From JAMHWF01 sp035911095 (lineage in GTDB: Bacteria > Pseudomonadota > Gammaproteobacteria > Burkholderiales > Burkholderiaceae_C), in contig JAMHWF010000114.1 of the NCBI GenBank assembly GCA_035911095.1, positions 16,727 through 80,726 of the forward strand: 64,000 nt of DNA, written 5' to 3'. Made by a program: the position numbers and the translations under genes. Of this stretch, positions 49,056-61,264 are shown piece after piece. The notes beneath the pieces were generated by a model that was given only the letters and a program-made list of their open reading frames with translations, did not search any database and was not told the origin of the DNA. Numbering within the stretch: the first letter of the stretch is position 1; every line of letters begins with the position of its first letter.

Positions 49056-49859
49056 TCAGCGCCTGAAAGGCCACCACGAGCGGACGGACGCCGTGGCCCC
49101 GCCAGCTGAAGCCCGGGCCAGGATGACCGCAATATTATCCTTGCCCCCCGCGTCGTTGGCCGCGGTGATCAGTGCGGCGGCAGCCTGCTCGAGACCGTCG
49201 GAGGCGAGCAGCGCCTGCTCGATGGCGGCATCGTCGATCATGTCCGACAGACCATCCGAGCACATCAGGTACAGGTCGCCGGGCAGCACGTCGTGCAGGT
49301 GCATCTCGAGCAGCACGGTGTCCTCGACCCCGACCGCGCGCGTGACCAGGTTCTTGTTCGACGAGAAAGCCGCCTGCTCGGCGGTGATCAGACCGGCGTC
49401 GACCTGCTCCTGCAGCAGCGAGTGGTCGCGCGTGAGCTGCTGCAGCTGACCCGCGCGCAGCCGGTAGCCGCGCGAATCGCCGACGTGGCCGAGCAGCAGC
49501 CGGTGCCCGCGAAAGACAGCGACGATCAGCGTCGTGCCCATGCCGGCGTACTGCGGGTTGGAGTTGGCGGCGTTGAAGATCGCGCGGTTCGCGTTGTCGA
49601 CGCAGATGTCCATGGCCCGCCGCACGTCGGCGTCGGTGGCATGGTTGGCGGCCTCGACCAGCCAGCGGCCGAGCTCGCTCTTGATGAAGCTGGTGACCAT
49701 GCCGCTGGCCACCTCGCCGGCGTTGTAGCCGCCCATGCCGTCGGCCAGCACCGCGAGCGCGGCGGATTCCTCGATCGCGACCGCGTCTTCGTTGTTGCTG
49801 CGCGCCCGTCCGGTGTCGGAAGCACCGTGGAACTCGAGGGTCAGTTCGGAGGCGGGCAC
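49056..49859 (-). CDS. PP2C-type Ser/Thr protein phosphatase
   Basis: The 267-residue protein has the PP2C metal-binding motifs GASDTGRARSNNEDAV, LADGMGGYNAGEVAS, CSDGLSDMID and GGKDNIAVIL. It would remove phosphate from Ser/Thr sites set by the adjacent kinase and read by the FHA protein. It lies 33 bases after the kinase stop and 72 bases before the FHA gene, all on one strand. Confidence 0.95.
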   Translation of the reverse strand: MPASELTLEFHGASDTGRARSNNEDAVAIEESAALAVLADGMGGYNAGEVASGMVTSFIKSELGRWLVEAANHATDADVRRAMDICVDNANRAIFNAANSNPQYAGMGTTLIVAVFRGHRLLLGHVGDSRGYRLRAGQLQQLTRDHSLLQEQVDAGLITAEQAAFSSNKNLVTRAVGVEDTVLLEMHLHDVLPGDLYLMCSDGLSDMIDDAAIEQALLASDGLEQAAAALITAANDAGGKDNIAVILARASAGGATASVRSWWPFRR

Positions 49860-49892
49860 GGGCTCGGTGGGCCGAAGGTGGAGACGCGGGCG

Positions 49893-50975
49893 TCAGCGAT
49901 CGACTGCGGGACCGCCGTGCGGAAGATTGTGCCTTGGTTCGCCGCCCGCGCCGGGCGCCGGGCGAGGCGCCTGCTCGACGGAATTCACGGCTTGCGCGCC
50001 CGCATCCAATGCGACGGCGCCGATGTCGCCAAGGCCCGAGGCGATCGCGCGCAGGTCTTCGGCGAACTGGCCGGCGCTCGCGTAGCGCAGCGCGGGCTGT
50101 TTCTCCATCGCCAGCGCGACGACGTCCTCCAGCGCCGGCGGCAGGTCGGGCCGCCACTGGCGCAGCTTCGGGACCGGCGCACGGGCGATGGCGGTCATCA
50201 GCGCGCCCATCGAGGCGGCTTCGTAGGGCAGGTGTCCGCTCAGCAGCTGGAACGCGGTCACGCCGAGCGCGTAGACGTCACTGCGGGCGTCGACCGGCGC
50301 GCCGGCCAGCTGCTCGGGTGCCATGAACGACGGCGTGCCGAGCATCAGGTCGGTGCGGGTGCGTGCGGCGTCGGCGATGCGGGCGACGCCGAAGTCGGCG
50401 ATCTTCAGCCTGCCGCTCGCCTCGTCGAGCAGCAGGTTGGCGGGCTTGATGTCGCGATGGACGATTCCCTGGCGGTGGGCGTGGGCCAGCGCCTCGGCGG
50501 CGCCGGCGAGCAGGCCCACGAGCCCTGGCCAGGGCAGCAGCCGTCCCGGCGTGGCGTGCACCGACAGGTCGCGACCGGCGACGTAGGCCATCGCGATCCA
50601 GGCCAGGCCCTCGCTCTCGCCGGCGTCGAGCACGGCGACGATGCCCGGGTGGTCCAGGCGACGCGCGGCGAGCGCCTCGCGGGCAAACCGTTCGCGCACC
50701 TCGCGCGCGTTGTCGGCGTCGTCCGGGTCTGCGCCGACCGACAGGGGCACGGTCTTCACTGCCACCGGCCGGCCGTCGGCGCCCGCGGCCAGCCATACCG
50801 TACCGACCGCGCCGTGGCCGATCTCACGCTCGAGGCGGTAGCTGCCGAGGCGCCGGCCTTCGGCCGGTGCGGCGGGGGAGGAGCCGGCGCGAGGCATTGA
50901 AGTCGAACCCGAAGGCCCCGGCGCCCGCCGCTTTGCGAGGCGCTCACGCCAGCCGAGCAGCTCGCGCAGGCTCAT
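49893..50975 (-). CDS. Hanks-type Ser/Thr protein kinase
   Basis: The 360-residue kinase has the P-loop GHGAVGTVWLA (about 53), VAVKT with catalytic Lys 74, HRDIKPANLLL (about 173), DFGVARI (about 194) and the APEQLAG peptide-positioning site. All catalytic residues are present. No transmembrane or PASTA segment follows; the C-terminal ~60 residues are low-complexity and the protein seems cytosolic. It is the first gene of a kinase-phosphatase-FHA set. The ATG giving MSLRELLGWRERL was preferred to an upstream GTG. Confidence 0.93.
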   Translation of the reverse strand: MSLRELLGWRERLAKRRAPGPSGSTSMPRAGSSPAAPAEGRRLGSYRLEREIGHGAVGTVWLAAGADGRPVAVKTVPLSVGADPDDADNAREVRERFAREALAARRLDHPGIVAVLDAGESEGLAWIAMAYVAGRDLSVHATPGRLLPWPGLVGLLAGAAEALAHAHRQGIVHRDIKPANLLLDEASGRLKIADFGVARIADAARTRTDLMLGTPSFMAPEQLAGAPVDARSDVYALGVTAFQLLSGHLPYEAASMGALMTAIARAPVPKLRQWRPDLPPALEDVVALAMEKQPALRYASAGQFAEDLRAIASGLGDIGAVALDAGAQAVNSVEQAPRPAPGAGGEPRHNLPHGGPAVDR

Positions 50976-51071
50976 CGGCGCCCGCCACGCTGGCGCCGCC
51001 GGGCGGGCTCGCACCGGGCCGTGGCGGCGGGCGCGGGCATCGGCTGGACCGGGGGGGCGGCGGGTGTCAGT

Positions 51072-51779
51072 TCATGCGGGCGTCACGGCCCGCGCCTTGC
51101 GCGCGGCGACCACCTTGCCCACCGCCAGCACGAACAGCGCCCCGGCGATGCCGGCGCCGTAGCGCAAGCCCGCCGTCTGCGGCACGACGTGGGTGATCGC
51201 CGGGTCGCTGACCGCCATGGTTCCGGCGATCCAGCCGAGCAGCATGCCGCCCAGCGTGATGATGATCGGGTAGCGGTCCATCAGCTTGATCACCAGCTGG
51301 CTGCCCCAGACGATGATCGGGATCGAGACGACGAGGCCGAAGACCACCAGCGCGAGCTGATGGTCGGCATGCGCGCCCTGCGCCGCGCCTGCGATCGCGA
51401 TGACGTTGTCGAGGCTCATCACGAAGTCGGCAATGATGATCGTCTTGACCGCGGCGAGCAGCTTGTCGCTGGCCTGGATGTTGGCGTGACCATCCTCGTC
51501 CTCCGGGATCAGCAGCTTGATGCCGATCCACAGCAGCAGCGCGGCGCCGACAAGCTTGAGGTACGGAATCGCCAGCAGCTGCAGCGCGAAGAAGATCAGC
51601 ACGACGCGCAGCAGGATCGCCCCCGCCGTGCCCCAGATGATCCCCTTCATGCGCTGCTTCGGCGGCAGGCGCCGGCAGGCAAGCGCGATCACGACTGCGT
51701 TGTCCCCGCCCAGCAGGATGTCGATCATGATGATCTGACCGACGGCGATCCAGAACGCGGGGGTCAGAAACTCTTCCAT
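51072..51779 (-). CDS. TerC/YjbE-type integral membrane protein
   Basis: The 235-residue protein has about seven membrane helices and the TerC signatures MIDILLGGDNAVVIALACRRLPPKQR and DFVMSLDNVIAIAGAAQG, each with conserved intramembrane Asp-Asn. TerC relatives export manganese or support metal homeostasis. It begins MEEFLTPAFWIAVGQI; upstream in-frame residues are not family-like. An sucCD terminator lies upstream of it, so it has its own promoter in the 51780-51906 gap, which I cannot identify. Confidence 0.88.
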   Translation of the reverse strand: MEEFLTPAFWIAVGQIIMIDILLGGDNAVVIALACRRLPPKQRMKGIIWGTAGAILLRVVLIFFALQLLAIPYLKLVGAALLLWIGIKLLIPEDEDGHANIQASDKLLAAVKTIIIADFVMSLDNVIAIAGAAQGAHADHQLALVVFGLVVSIPIIVWGSQLVIKLMDRYPIIITLGGMLLGWIAGTMAVSDPAITHVVPQTAGLRYGAGIAGALFVLAVGKVVAARKARAVTPA

Positions 51780-51906
51780 GGCGGGTGCGATCGCTCTTTG
51801 TGGCCGGAAGCGGCGAGTGTAGGCCTGCCTCGTGGCGTCGTGAATGCGTGGCCGCCGCGACCGCCCGGGCCCGCCGACCGACATCTACCGCACGGGCCGC
51901 CACGAG

Positions 51907-51928
51907 AAAGCCGCCCGAAGGCGGCTTT
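51907..51928. terminator. Intrinsic terminator after sucCD
   Basis: AAAGCCGCC (51907-51915), loop CGAA, GGCGGCTTT (51920-51928) is a perfect nine-pair stem including A-T ends, 78 bases after the sucD stop on the minus strand. The stable CGAA/TTCG tetraloop and short U-tract make it a convincing terminator for sucCD. Confidence 0.85.
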
Positions 51929-52005
51929 GGACGGCGGGGGCGGCCCGGCTCGGCGCCCTCCCCGCCAGGCCGGTCACGCGGCCCGGGCGGGTGATGCAGA
52001 CGGCG

Positions 52006-52899
52006 TCAGAGCAGGGTCTTCAGCAGCTTGCCCATCTCGGACGGGTTGCGCGTGACCTTGAAGCCGCACTCTTCCATGATCGCCAGCTTGGCGTCCGCCG
52101 TGTCGGCGCCACCGGAGATCAGCGCGCCGGCGTGGCCCATGCGCTTGCCCGGAGGCGCGGTGACGCCGGCGATGAAGCCGACGATCGGCTTCTTCATGTG
52201 CTCCTTGCACCAGCGCGCGGCGTCCGCCTCGTCGGGGCCGCCGATCTCGCCGATCATGATCACGGCGTCGGTCTCGGGATCGTCGTTGAAGGCCTGCATC
52301 ACATCGATGTGCTTCAGGCCGTTGATCGGGTCACCGCCGATGCCGACCGCGCTCGACTGGCCGAGACCGATCTCGGTGAGCTGGGCCACCGCCTCGTAGG
52401 TCAGCGTGCCCGAGCGCGAGACGACCCCGATGCGGCCCTTCTTGTGGATGTGGCCCGGCATGATGCCGATCTTGATTTCCTCGGGCGTGATCAGGCCGGG
52501 ACAGTTCGGGCCGAGCAGCAGCGTCTTCTTGCCGCCGGCCGCTTCCTTGGCCTTCATCTTGTTGCGCACCTCGAGCATGTCCCGCACGGGGATGCCTTCG
52601 GTGATGCAGATCGCGAGGTCGAGGTCGGCCTCGACCGCCTCCCAGATCGCCGCGGCGGCGCCGGCCGGCGGCACGTAGATCACGCTGACCGTCGCGCCGG
52701 TCTGCGACTTGGCTTCCTTGACGCTGGCGTAGATCGGGATGTCGGAGAACTTCTCGCCGGCCTTCTTCGGGTTCACACCGGCGACGAAGCAGGCCTTGCC
52801 GTTGGCGTAGGCCTGGCAGCCCAGGGTGTGGAACTGACCGGTCTTGCCGGTGATCCCCTGGGTGATGACCTTGGTGTCCTTGTTGATGTAGATCGACAT
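52006..52899 (-). CDS. sucD: Succinyl-CoA synthetase alpha subunit
   Basis: The 297-residue protein has TQGITGKTGQFHT, the CoA-binding Rossmann core, GPNCPGLITP and the phosphohistidine region. GHAGALISGG contains the active-site His that carries phosphate between succinyl-phosphate and nucleotide. With SucC it converts succinyl-CoA to succinate in the TCA cycle while making ATP or GTP. Length equals the E. coli subunit within ten residues. It follows sucC by 19 bases. Confidence 0.97.
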   Translation of the reverse strand: MSIYINKDTKVITQGITGKTGQFHTLGCQAYANGKACFVAGVNPKKAGEKFSDIPIYASVKEAKSQTGATVSVIYVPPAGAAAAIWEAVEADLDLAICITEGIPVRDMLEVRNKMKAKEAAGGKKTLLLGPNCPGLITPEEIKIGIMPGHIHKKGRIGVVSRSGTLTYEAVAQLTEIGLGQSSAVGIGGDPINGLKHIDVMQAFNDDPETDAVIMIGEIGGPDEADAARWCKEHMKKPIVGFIAGVTAPPGKRMGHAGALISGGADTADAKLAIMEECGFKVTRNPSEMGKLLKTLL

Positions 52900-52918
52900 G
52901 TCGCTGCTCCCGGTCTGC

Positions 52919-54079
<1,161 letters not shown>

Positions 54080-54422
54080 GTGGACGGTCTCCGAAGGGGA
54101 TGTGTGGCGTGGCGTGGCGTGGCCCCGACACGCGTACGGTGCGGCGTGCGGGCAGTCGGACGTTCGAAGGGATGCGGCGGGTGGGGGAGACGGGGTTCGT
54201 CGACGCCCGGCCGTCGCACCGCGTAGGTGGTCGGCCGCCGGTGCCGGCAAGGGCCAAGCAATGTAACATGCTGCAGCGCACCAAAAATGCGCAGCGGCAC
54301 GCCGCGGATTGTGCCGCGACGAGACACCCTGTTGGCTTACAGCGTGACCCGCGTCACGCAGAGATGCTGAATTGCCAGAAGCGGCCGGCGAGCCTGGCCG
54401 CCCTTCGGGCCTGGAGGCCGCG
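54080..54422. other. 343-base region between sucC and recX: sucC promoter region
   Basis: The sucC start (54079) faces this gap and the recX stop ends it. It holds a GGCGT tandem near 54105-54120 and an AT-rich patch CAATGTAACATG near 54260 that may carry the sucC -10. A perfect CGTGAC-CCGC-GTCACG palindrome lies at 54343-54358. The palindrome may be an operator, or a hairpin after recX; no U-tract follows on the minus strand. Confidence 0.45.
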
Positions 54423-55034
54423 TCAGTCGTCGTCGACGGACGACAGCACGATGCGGCGGATCACGTCGGACGCAAAGCCGCGCGAGGCGAGAAAGCGGGC
54501 TTGGCGGGCCCGCCCGGCGGCGTCGGCGGCGTCGGCGGCCGGCGCGCCGTACTTGCGCCGCCAGACCTCGCGCGCGCGCTCGAACTCGCTCTGTTCAAGC
54601 AGTTGCCGCTGCTCGGCGTCGAGCGCCAGGCCGTGGCGCGCCAGTTCCTGGCGGATGCGTTGCGCGCCCTGGCGCGGCGCGCGCAGGCGGATGCGTGACT
54701 CGACGAAACGTGCCGGCGACAGCTGGCCCTGCGCTTCGAGGCTGTCGAGCAACGCATCGACGGTCTCGGCAAGGTCGGCGGTGTCCTGGGCCTCGTCACC
54801 ACCCGGAAGCCGCTCGTCGACGGCCGTGACGGGCTGCGCCGCCGGCGCGGCGCCTTGCAACCTGAGGCGCGTCGCGGCGGGCTCCGCGTTCACACCCGCC
54901 CGCGAATCTGCGGCTGACGCTGCGCGCGCGATGCGCAGCAGCTTGTCGCGCAGCTCCTGCCGGCTCTGCTCGCGCTGCGCGAGCAGCGTGATCGCGCGCG
55001 CCTGCAGCGAGAGGCGAGGGCGGGCGCGGGGCAT
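54423..55034 (-). CDS. recX: RecA modulator RecX
   Basis: The 203-residue protein has the three-helix repeats of RecX: ALTLLAQREQSRQELRDKLL-like start, SRIRLRAPRQGAQRIRQELARHGL and EQSEFERAREVWRRKYG. It ends in GFASDVIRRIVLSS. A ~50-residue Ala/Pro-rich insertion sits after the first repeat. RecX caps and destabilises RecA filaments. It starts 27 bases after recA and is probably co-transcribed under LexA control. Confidence 0.9.
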   Translation of the reverse strand: MPRARPRLSLQARAITLLAQREQSRQELRDKLLRIARAASAADSRAGVNAEPAATRLRLQGAAPAAQPVTAVDERLPGGDEAQDTADLAETVDALLDSLEAQGQLSPARFVESRIRLRAPRQGAQRIRQELARHGLALDAEQRQLLEQSEFERAREVWRRKYGAPAADAADAAGRARQARFLASRGFASDVIRRIVLSSVDDD

Positions 55035-55061
55035 CCGCTCAGGCCGCCAAGGGCCGGGGCC

Positions 55062-56117
<1,056 letters not shown>

Positions 56118-56153
56118 GCGGCTCTCCTTGTGGTCGGCGGATTATCGCGAAAA

Positions 56154-56169
56154 CTGGATGTTTGTACAG
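56154..56169. promoter_or_regulatory. LexA (SOS) box upstream of recA
   Basis: CTGGATGTTTGTACAG matches the CTG-N10-CAG form of the proteobacterial LexA operator, with the ACAG half intact. It sits in the recA-response regulator divergent gap, 37 bases from the recA start and in range of its promoter. It would also lie about 80 bases upstream of the regulator GTG. Confidence 0.8.
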
Positions 56170-56249
56170 TAACCCGTAGGGTCGCCGTCGGCGCGTCCCT
56201 ACAATCGGTGCACCCCGCCGACGAATGCGCGGGGAACCTGGAGCGAGAC

Positions 56250-56921
<672 letters not shown>

Positions 56922-56964
56922 GGGCAGTGCGGATGCAGGCGCCGACCGACGTGGGAAGCATGCC

Positions 56965-58653
56965 CTGAACCTGCCGTTCAACCCGCAGCCCGCCGCCGGG
57001 CGCGAGCAGCGCTCGCTGTTCGGCGAGATCCTCGACCTGATGCTCGCGCCGCTGCTGCTGCTGTGGCCGATGAGCGTGATGCTGACCTGGTTCGTCGCCC
57101 AGGGCATCGCCAACCGCCCCTACGACCGTGCGCTGGTCGAGATGGTCGAGGCGCTGGGGCAGCAGGTGCGGGTGCAGACCGACGAGCTCGGCCAGCGCGC
57201 GACCGACTTCATGCTGCCGGCCAGCGCGGCCGAGCTGCTGCGCACCGACGAGACCGACGACATCTACTACCAGGTGCTCGGCCTGCGCGGCGAGTTCCTC
57301 AGTGGCGCCGCCGACCTGCCGGTGCCCGAGCCGGGCTTCGAGGGCACGCCGGCGCCGAGGGCCTCCGACAGCGGGCGGCCGACGCCCGGCGGCGTGCGCT
57401 TCCGCGACGACGTGATCCAGAACGAGCCGGTGCGCGTCGCCTGGCTCTGGGTGCGGCCTTCGGGCGCCGGCACCGACGGCTCGGCGGCACTGGTGCAGGT
57501 GGCGGAGACGCTCGGCAAGCGCTCGCGCCTGGCCACCGAGATCATCAAGGGCGTGATCCTGCCGCAGTTCGTGATCCTGCCCCTGGCCGTGGCGCTGGTC
57601 TGGCTCGCGCTGTCGCGCGGCATCGCGCCGCTCAACGAGATGCAGCAGCGCATCCGCTCGCGCGAGAGCCACGACCTGAGCCCGATCGACGAGCGCGAGG
57701 CGCCGGAGGAGGTCGCGCCCTTCGTGCGCGCGATCAACGACCTGCTGGCGCGCCTCGACCAGTCGATCGGCACGCAGAAGCGCTTCCTGGCCGACGCCGC
57801 CCACCAGCTGAAGACACCGCTGGCCGGCCTGCGCACCCAGGCCGAGCTGGCGCAGCGCGAGATCGACGCCGGCGAGCGCGACCCGCAGGCACTGAAGCGT
57901 TCGCTGCGCCAGATCGCGCTGTCGAGCCAGCGCGCGGCCAACATGGTCAACCAGCTGCTGGCGCTCGCGCGCGCCGAGCGCAACGGCGTCTCGCTGCCGC
58001 ACGAGCCGCTGGCGCTGTCGCGGCTGGCGATCGAGACGGTGCGCGACTTCGTCCCGCGAGCGCTCGACAAGCGCATCGACCTCGGCTACGAGGGGCCGCA
58101 GCCGGGCGAGGCGGCGTTGCAGGTGGGCGGCAACCGCATCCTGCTGCGCGAGCTGATCCGCAACCTGGTCGACAACGCGCTCAACTACACGCCGGATGGC
58201 GGCACCGTGACCGTGCGCGTCACCGACGACCCTTTCGGCCAGGTCGTCGCGCTGCAGGTCGAGGACACCGGCCCGGGCATCGCGCCGGCCGAGCGCGAGC
58301 AGGTCTTCCAGCCTTTCTATCGCACGCTGGGCACCGATGCGGACGGCTCGGGCCTCGGCCTGGCGATCGTGCGCGAGATCGCCGAGCAGCACCGGGTCAC
58401 GATCTCGATCGACGAGACGCGACCTGCGGCGCCCTCCGGCGGGCCGGACGCCGCGCCGCCGATGCCGGGCGCGCGCTTCACGCTGCGCTTCCATGCCCTG
58501 GCGCCCCAGGGATCGGGCGAGGCTGCGCCGGGTGACCCCGCGAGCGGTACCCAGTCCGGCACGACCGCGGTCACGGCAGCCAGCGCGGGCACCGCGACCC
58601 CTTCCGCCCCAGGCCCCGGCACGGCCTCGGGCGCCGCCGGCGCCGCGGCATAG
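56965..58653 (+). CDS. TctE/QseC-type sensor histidine kinase, probable CTG start
   Basis: The 562-residue kinase has membrane helices near residues 25-45 and 195-215 and a periplasmic sensor between them. HAMP-like linker precedes HisKA with DAAHQLKTPLAGLRTQ (His about 280). The ATPase has NLVDNALNYTPDGG, EDTGPGI and GLGLAIVRE. The N terminus before the first helix (LPFNPQPAAGREQRSLFGEI) is typical of the family, but no ATG, GTG or TTG lies in frame before it after the regulator stop. CTG at 56965 is used. The next ATG (57040) would cut into the first helix. Confidence 0.85.
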   Translation: MNLPFNPQPAAGREQRSLFGEILDLMLAPLLLLWPMSVMLTWFVAQGIANRPYDRALVEMVEALGQQVRVQTDELGQRATDFMLPASAAELLRTDETDDIYYQVLGLRGEFLSGAADLPVPEPGFEGTPAPRASDSGRPTPGGVRFRDDVIQNEPVRVAWLWVRPSGAGTDGSAALVQVAETLGKRSRLATEIIKGVILPQFVILPLAVALVWLALSRGIAPLNEMQQRIRSRESHDLSPIDEREAPEEVAPFVRAINDLLARLDQSIGTQKRFLADAAHQLKTPLAGLRTQAELAQREIDAGERDPQALKRSLRQIALSSQRAANMVNQLLALARAERNGVSLPHEPLALSRLAIETVRDFVPRALDKRIDLGYEGPQPGEAALQVGGNRILLRELIRNLVDNALNYTPDGGTVTVRVTDDPFGQVVALQVEDTGPGIAPAEREQVFQPFYRTLGTDADGSGLGLAIVREIAEQHRVTISIDETRPAAPSGGPDAAPPMPGARFTLRFHALAPQGSGEAAPGDPASGTQSGTTAVTAASAGTATPSAPGPGTASGAAGAAA

Positions 58654-58674
58654 CTTTCGCAAGGCAAGCCGCGC

Positions 58675-60078
58675 ATGAGCGACCCCCCTTCCTGGCGCGG
58701 CTACCTGCGCCGCCTGTGGCACCGGATGCGCGACACCGGCGCCGCGCCCCCGGCAGACAAGGCACCGGGGGGCGGGTCCGCCGGCGGCAGCCCGGCGCCC
58801 CCAGCCGCCGGCGGACCCTCGGGCCGACCCGCCGTCGCCCCCGCGCAGACCGACACGGCGGTGCGGCCGGCGCCGGCCGCACCGCCGCCACGAGCCCCCT
58901 ACGCACGCCGGCGCGACGACCCCGCGCCGCAGCTGCCCCCTCCGGCACCGCACGAGCCGCCCGCTGCCGCGCCGCCGTCGTCCGCGCGGCGCGATGCGCC
59001 CCGCCCGCGCCCGGTCACGCTGGCACTCCAGGGCGGCGGCTCGCACGGCGCCTTCACCTGGGGCGTGCTCGACCGCCTGCTGGAGGACCCCTCGCTCGAG
59101 TTCACCGCCGCCTCCGGCACCAGCGCCGGCGCGATGAACGCCGCGGTGCTGGCCACCGGCCTTGCGCGCGGCGGGCGCAGCGCAGCGCGCGAGGCGCTGC
59201 GCGAGTTCTGGCTCGACATCGCCAAGGCCGGCGCCGCGATGGCGCCGCTGGCGCCGCGCGCAGGCACCGGAGCGCGGCCGGGCAGCCTCGCCTTCGCGCT
59301 GCCGGCACTGCCCGGCTATCAGTGGCTCAACAGCGTGCTGCGCACGCTCAGCCCCTACGACTTCAACCCGCTCAACCTCAACCCGCTGCGCGACGTCGCC
59401 GTGCGCCACATCGACGAGGACGCGTTGCGCGACGGCCCGATCCGCGTGTTCATCACCGCCACCGCGGTGCACTCGGGCCAGGCGCGCGTGTTCAGCGGCG
59501 CCGACCTCAGCCTGGACGCGATGCTCGCCTCGGCCTGCCTGCCGTTCCTGTTCAAGGCGGTGGAGATCGACGGCGAGCCCTACTGGGACGGCGGCTACAG
59601 CGGCAACCCGGCGCTCTACCCATTGATCCAGGACGCGCCGGATGCCGACATGGTGCTGGTGCGCATCAACCCGCTGCGCCACAGCGGCACGCCGCGCCGC
59701 AGCAGCGAGATCATGGACCGCGTGAGCGAGATCACCTTCAACGCGGGACTGCTCGGCGAGCTGAAGTCGATCGCCTTCGTCGCGCAGTGCCTGCGCGCGA
59801 AGGGGCTGGACGCCGAGGGCGTGCTGCCGCGCCTGCACATGGTCGCCGACGACGTCGGGCTGGCGCCGTTCCAGGCCTCGACCAAGCTGGTGACCGACCG
59901 CGAGTTCCTCGAGCGCCTGCACGGCCTGGGCCGCAAGGCTGCGGGCCGCTTCCTGTCGCGCCACGGCGACCAGATCGGCCAGCAGTCGAGCCTCGACATC
60001 GAGACCGACCTGCTCGGGATGCGCCGCGGCGCCGGGCGCGCGGCCGCCGCTTCGCAGAAGGCGTCGCGGCGGGCCTGA
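58675..60078 (+). CDS. Patatin-like phospholipase
   Basis: The 467-residue protein has about 110 residues of Pro/Ala-rich N terminus and then the patatin domain. The oxyanion GGGSHG (120-125), nucleophile Ser 150 in GTSAG and catalytic Asp 305 in WDGGYSG form the Ser-Asp dyad. It would cleave acyl groups from phospholipids or storage lipids at the membrane or polyhydroxyalkanoate surface. A signal peptide is not evident. It follows the two-component pair by 21 bases and might be co-transcribed. Confidence 0.9.
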   Translation: MSDPPSWRGYLRRLWHRMRDTGAAPPADKAPGGGSAGGSPAPPAAGGPSGRPAVAPAQTDTAVRPAPAAPPPRAPYARRRDDPAPQLPPPAPHEPPAAAPPSSARRDAPRPRPVTLALQGGGSHGAFTWGVLDRLLEDPSLEFTAASGTSAGAMNAAVLATGLARGGRSAAREALREFWLDIAKAGAAMAPLAPRAGTGARPGSLAFALPALPGYQWLNSVLRTLSPYDFNPLNLNPLRDVAVRHIDEDALRDGPIRVFITATAVHSGQARVFSGADLSLDAMLASACLPFLFKAVEIDGEPYWDGGYSGNPALYPLIQDAPDADMVLVRINPLRHSGTPRRSSEIMDRVSEITFNAGLLGELKSIAFVAQCLRAKGLDAEGVLPRLHMVADDVGLAPFQASTKLVTDREFLERLHGLGRKAAGRFLSRHGDQIGQQSSLDIETDLLGMRRGAGRAAAASQKASRRA

Positions 60079-60093
60079 GCCCGAGGGCGCCGC

Positions 60094-61251
60094 TCAGGAC
60101 TGCATCAGGCGCCGGCTGCGCGAGATCGACATCAGGATGCCGAGCCCGAGCCCGAGCGTGACCATCGCCGTGCCGCCGTAGCTGACGAACGGCAGCGGCA
60201 CCCCGACCACCGGCAGGATGCCGCTCACCATGCCGACGTTGACGAAGGCGTAGGTGAAGAAGCCGAGCGTGATCGCGCCGGCGAGCAGGCGCGAGAACAG
60301 CGTCGGTGCCTCGGCGGCGATCATCAGACCGCGCAGGATCAGGAAGCTGAAGCCGATCAGCAGGCCGACCGCGCCGACGAGGCCGAACTCCTCGGCGAAG
60401 CCGGCGAAGATGAAGTCGGTGGTGCGCTCGGGAATGAACTCGAGGTGCGTCTGCGTGCCCTGCATGAAGCCCTTGCCGGCGACGCCGCCGGAGCCGATCG
60501 CGATCATCCCCTGGATGATGTGGAAGCCCTTGCCCAGCGGGTCGGTGCTCGGGTCGAGCAGGGTGCAGACGCGGTGCTTCTGGTACTCGTGCAGCACCTT
60601 CCAGTCGACGCCGGGCTGGCACAGCGCGTCGCCGAAACCCACCAGCGTGACGACGCCGATCGCGCCGACGACGAACACCGGCAGGATCAGCCACCATGAC
60701 AGGCCGGCGAAGAAGATCACGTACAGCCCGCCCGAGAGCACGAGCATCGCGGTGCCCAGGTCGGGCTGCTTGAGGATCAGCGCCACCGGCACCGTCAGCA
60801 GCAGCCCGGCGATCACGAAGTCCGTGCCGCGCAGCTGCGCCTGGCGGCGCTGGAACCAGAAGGCGAGCATCAGCGGCACCGCGATCTTCAGCAGCTCGGA
60901 GGGCTGGATCACCATCACGCCGACATCGAGCCAGCGCGTCGCGCCCTTCTTGGTGATGCCGGCCAGCTCGGTCGCGACGAGCAGGGCGACGCCCGCCAGG
61001 TAGAGCGGCAGCGCCAGCTGCTGCAGCCGCTGCGGCGGCACCTGCGACACCATGAACATCACGAAGGCCGCCAGCAGCATGTTGCGTCCGTGGTCGACGA
61101 AGCGCGTGCCGTGGTCGAAGCCGACCGAGTACATCGTCACCAGGCCGGTCGCGGCAAGCAGCAGCACGGCGGCAATCAGCCAGCCGTCGTAGCCGCTGAG
61201 CCAGGGCTTGAGGCGCAGGCGCAGCGGCAGCTGCTGGATCGCGGCGGTCAT
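60094..61251 (-). CDS. rodA: Rod-shape peptidoglycan polymerase RodA
   Basis: The 385-residue SEDS protein has about ten membrane segments and motifs KKGATRWLDVGVMVIQPSELLKI, LKQPDLGTAML, FIPERTTDFIFAGFAEE and LPFVSYGGTAMV, with the conserved catalytic-site Asp in the large periplasmic loop region. RodA polymerises glycan strands of the lateral wall together with PBP2 (MrdA). It starts 13 bases after the mrdA stop, as the last gene of the mre cluster. Confidence 0.96.
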   Translation of the reverse strand: MTAAIQQLPLRLRLKPWLSGYDGWLIAAVLLLAATGLVTMYSVGFDHGTRFVDHGRNMLLAAFVMFMVSQVPPQRLQQLALPLYLAGVALLVATELAGITKKGATRWLDVGVMVIQPSELLKIAVPLMLAFWFQRRQAQLRGTDFVIAGLLLTVPVALILKQPDLGTAMLVLSGGLYVIFFAGLSWWLILPVFVVGAIGVVTLVGFGDALCQPGVDWKVLHEYQKHRVCTLLDPSTDPLGKGFHIIQGMIAIGSGGVAGKGFMQGTQTHLEFIPERTTDFIFAGFAEEFGLVGAVGLLIGFSFLILRGLMIAAEAPTLFSRLLAGAITLGFFTYAFVNVGMVSGILPVVGVPLPFVSYGGTAMVTLGLGLGILMSISRSRRLMQS

Positions 61252-61264
61252 CGGGCGGCGCGCC

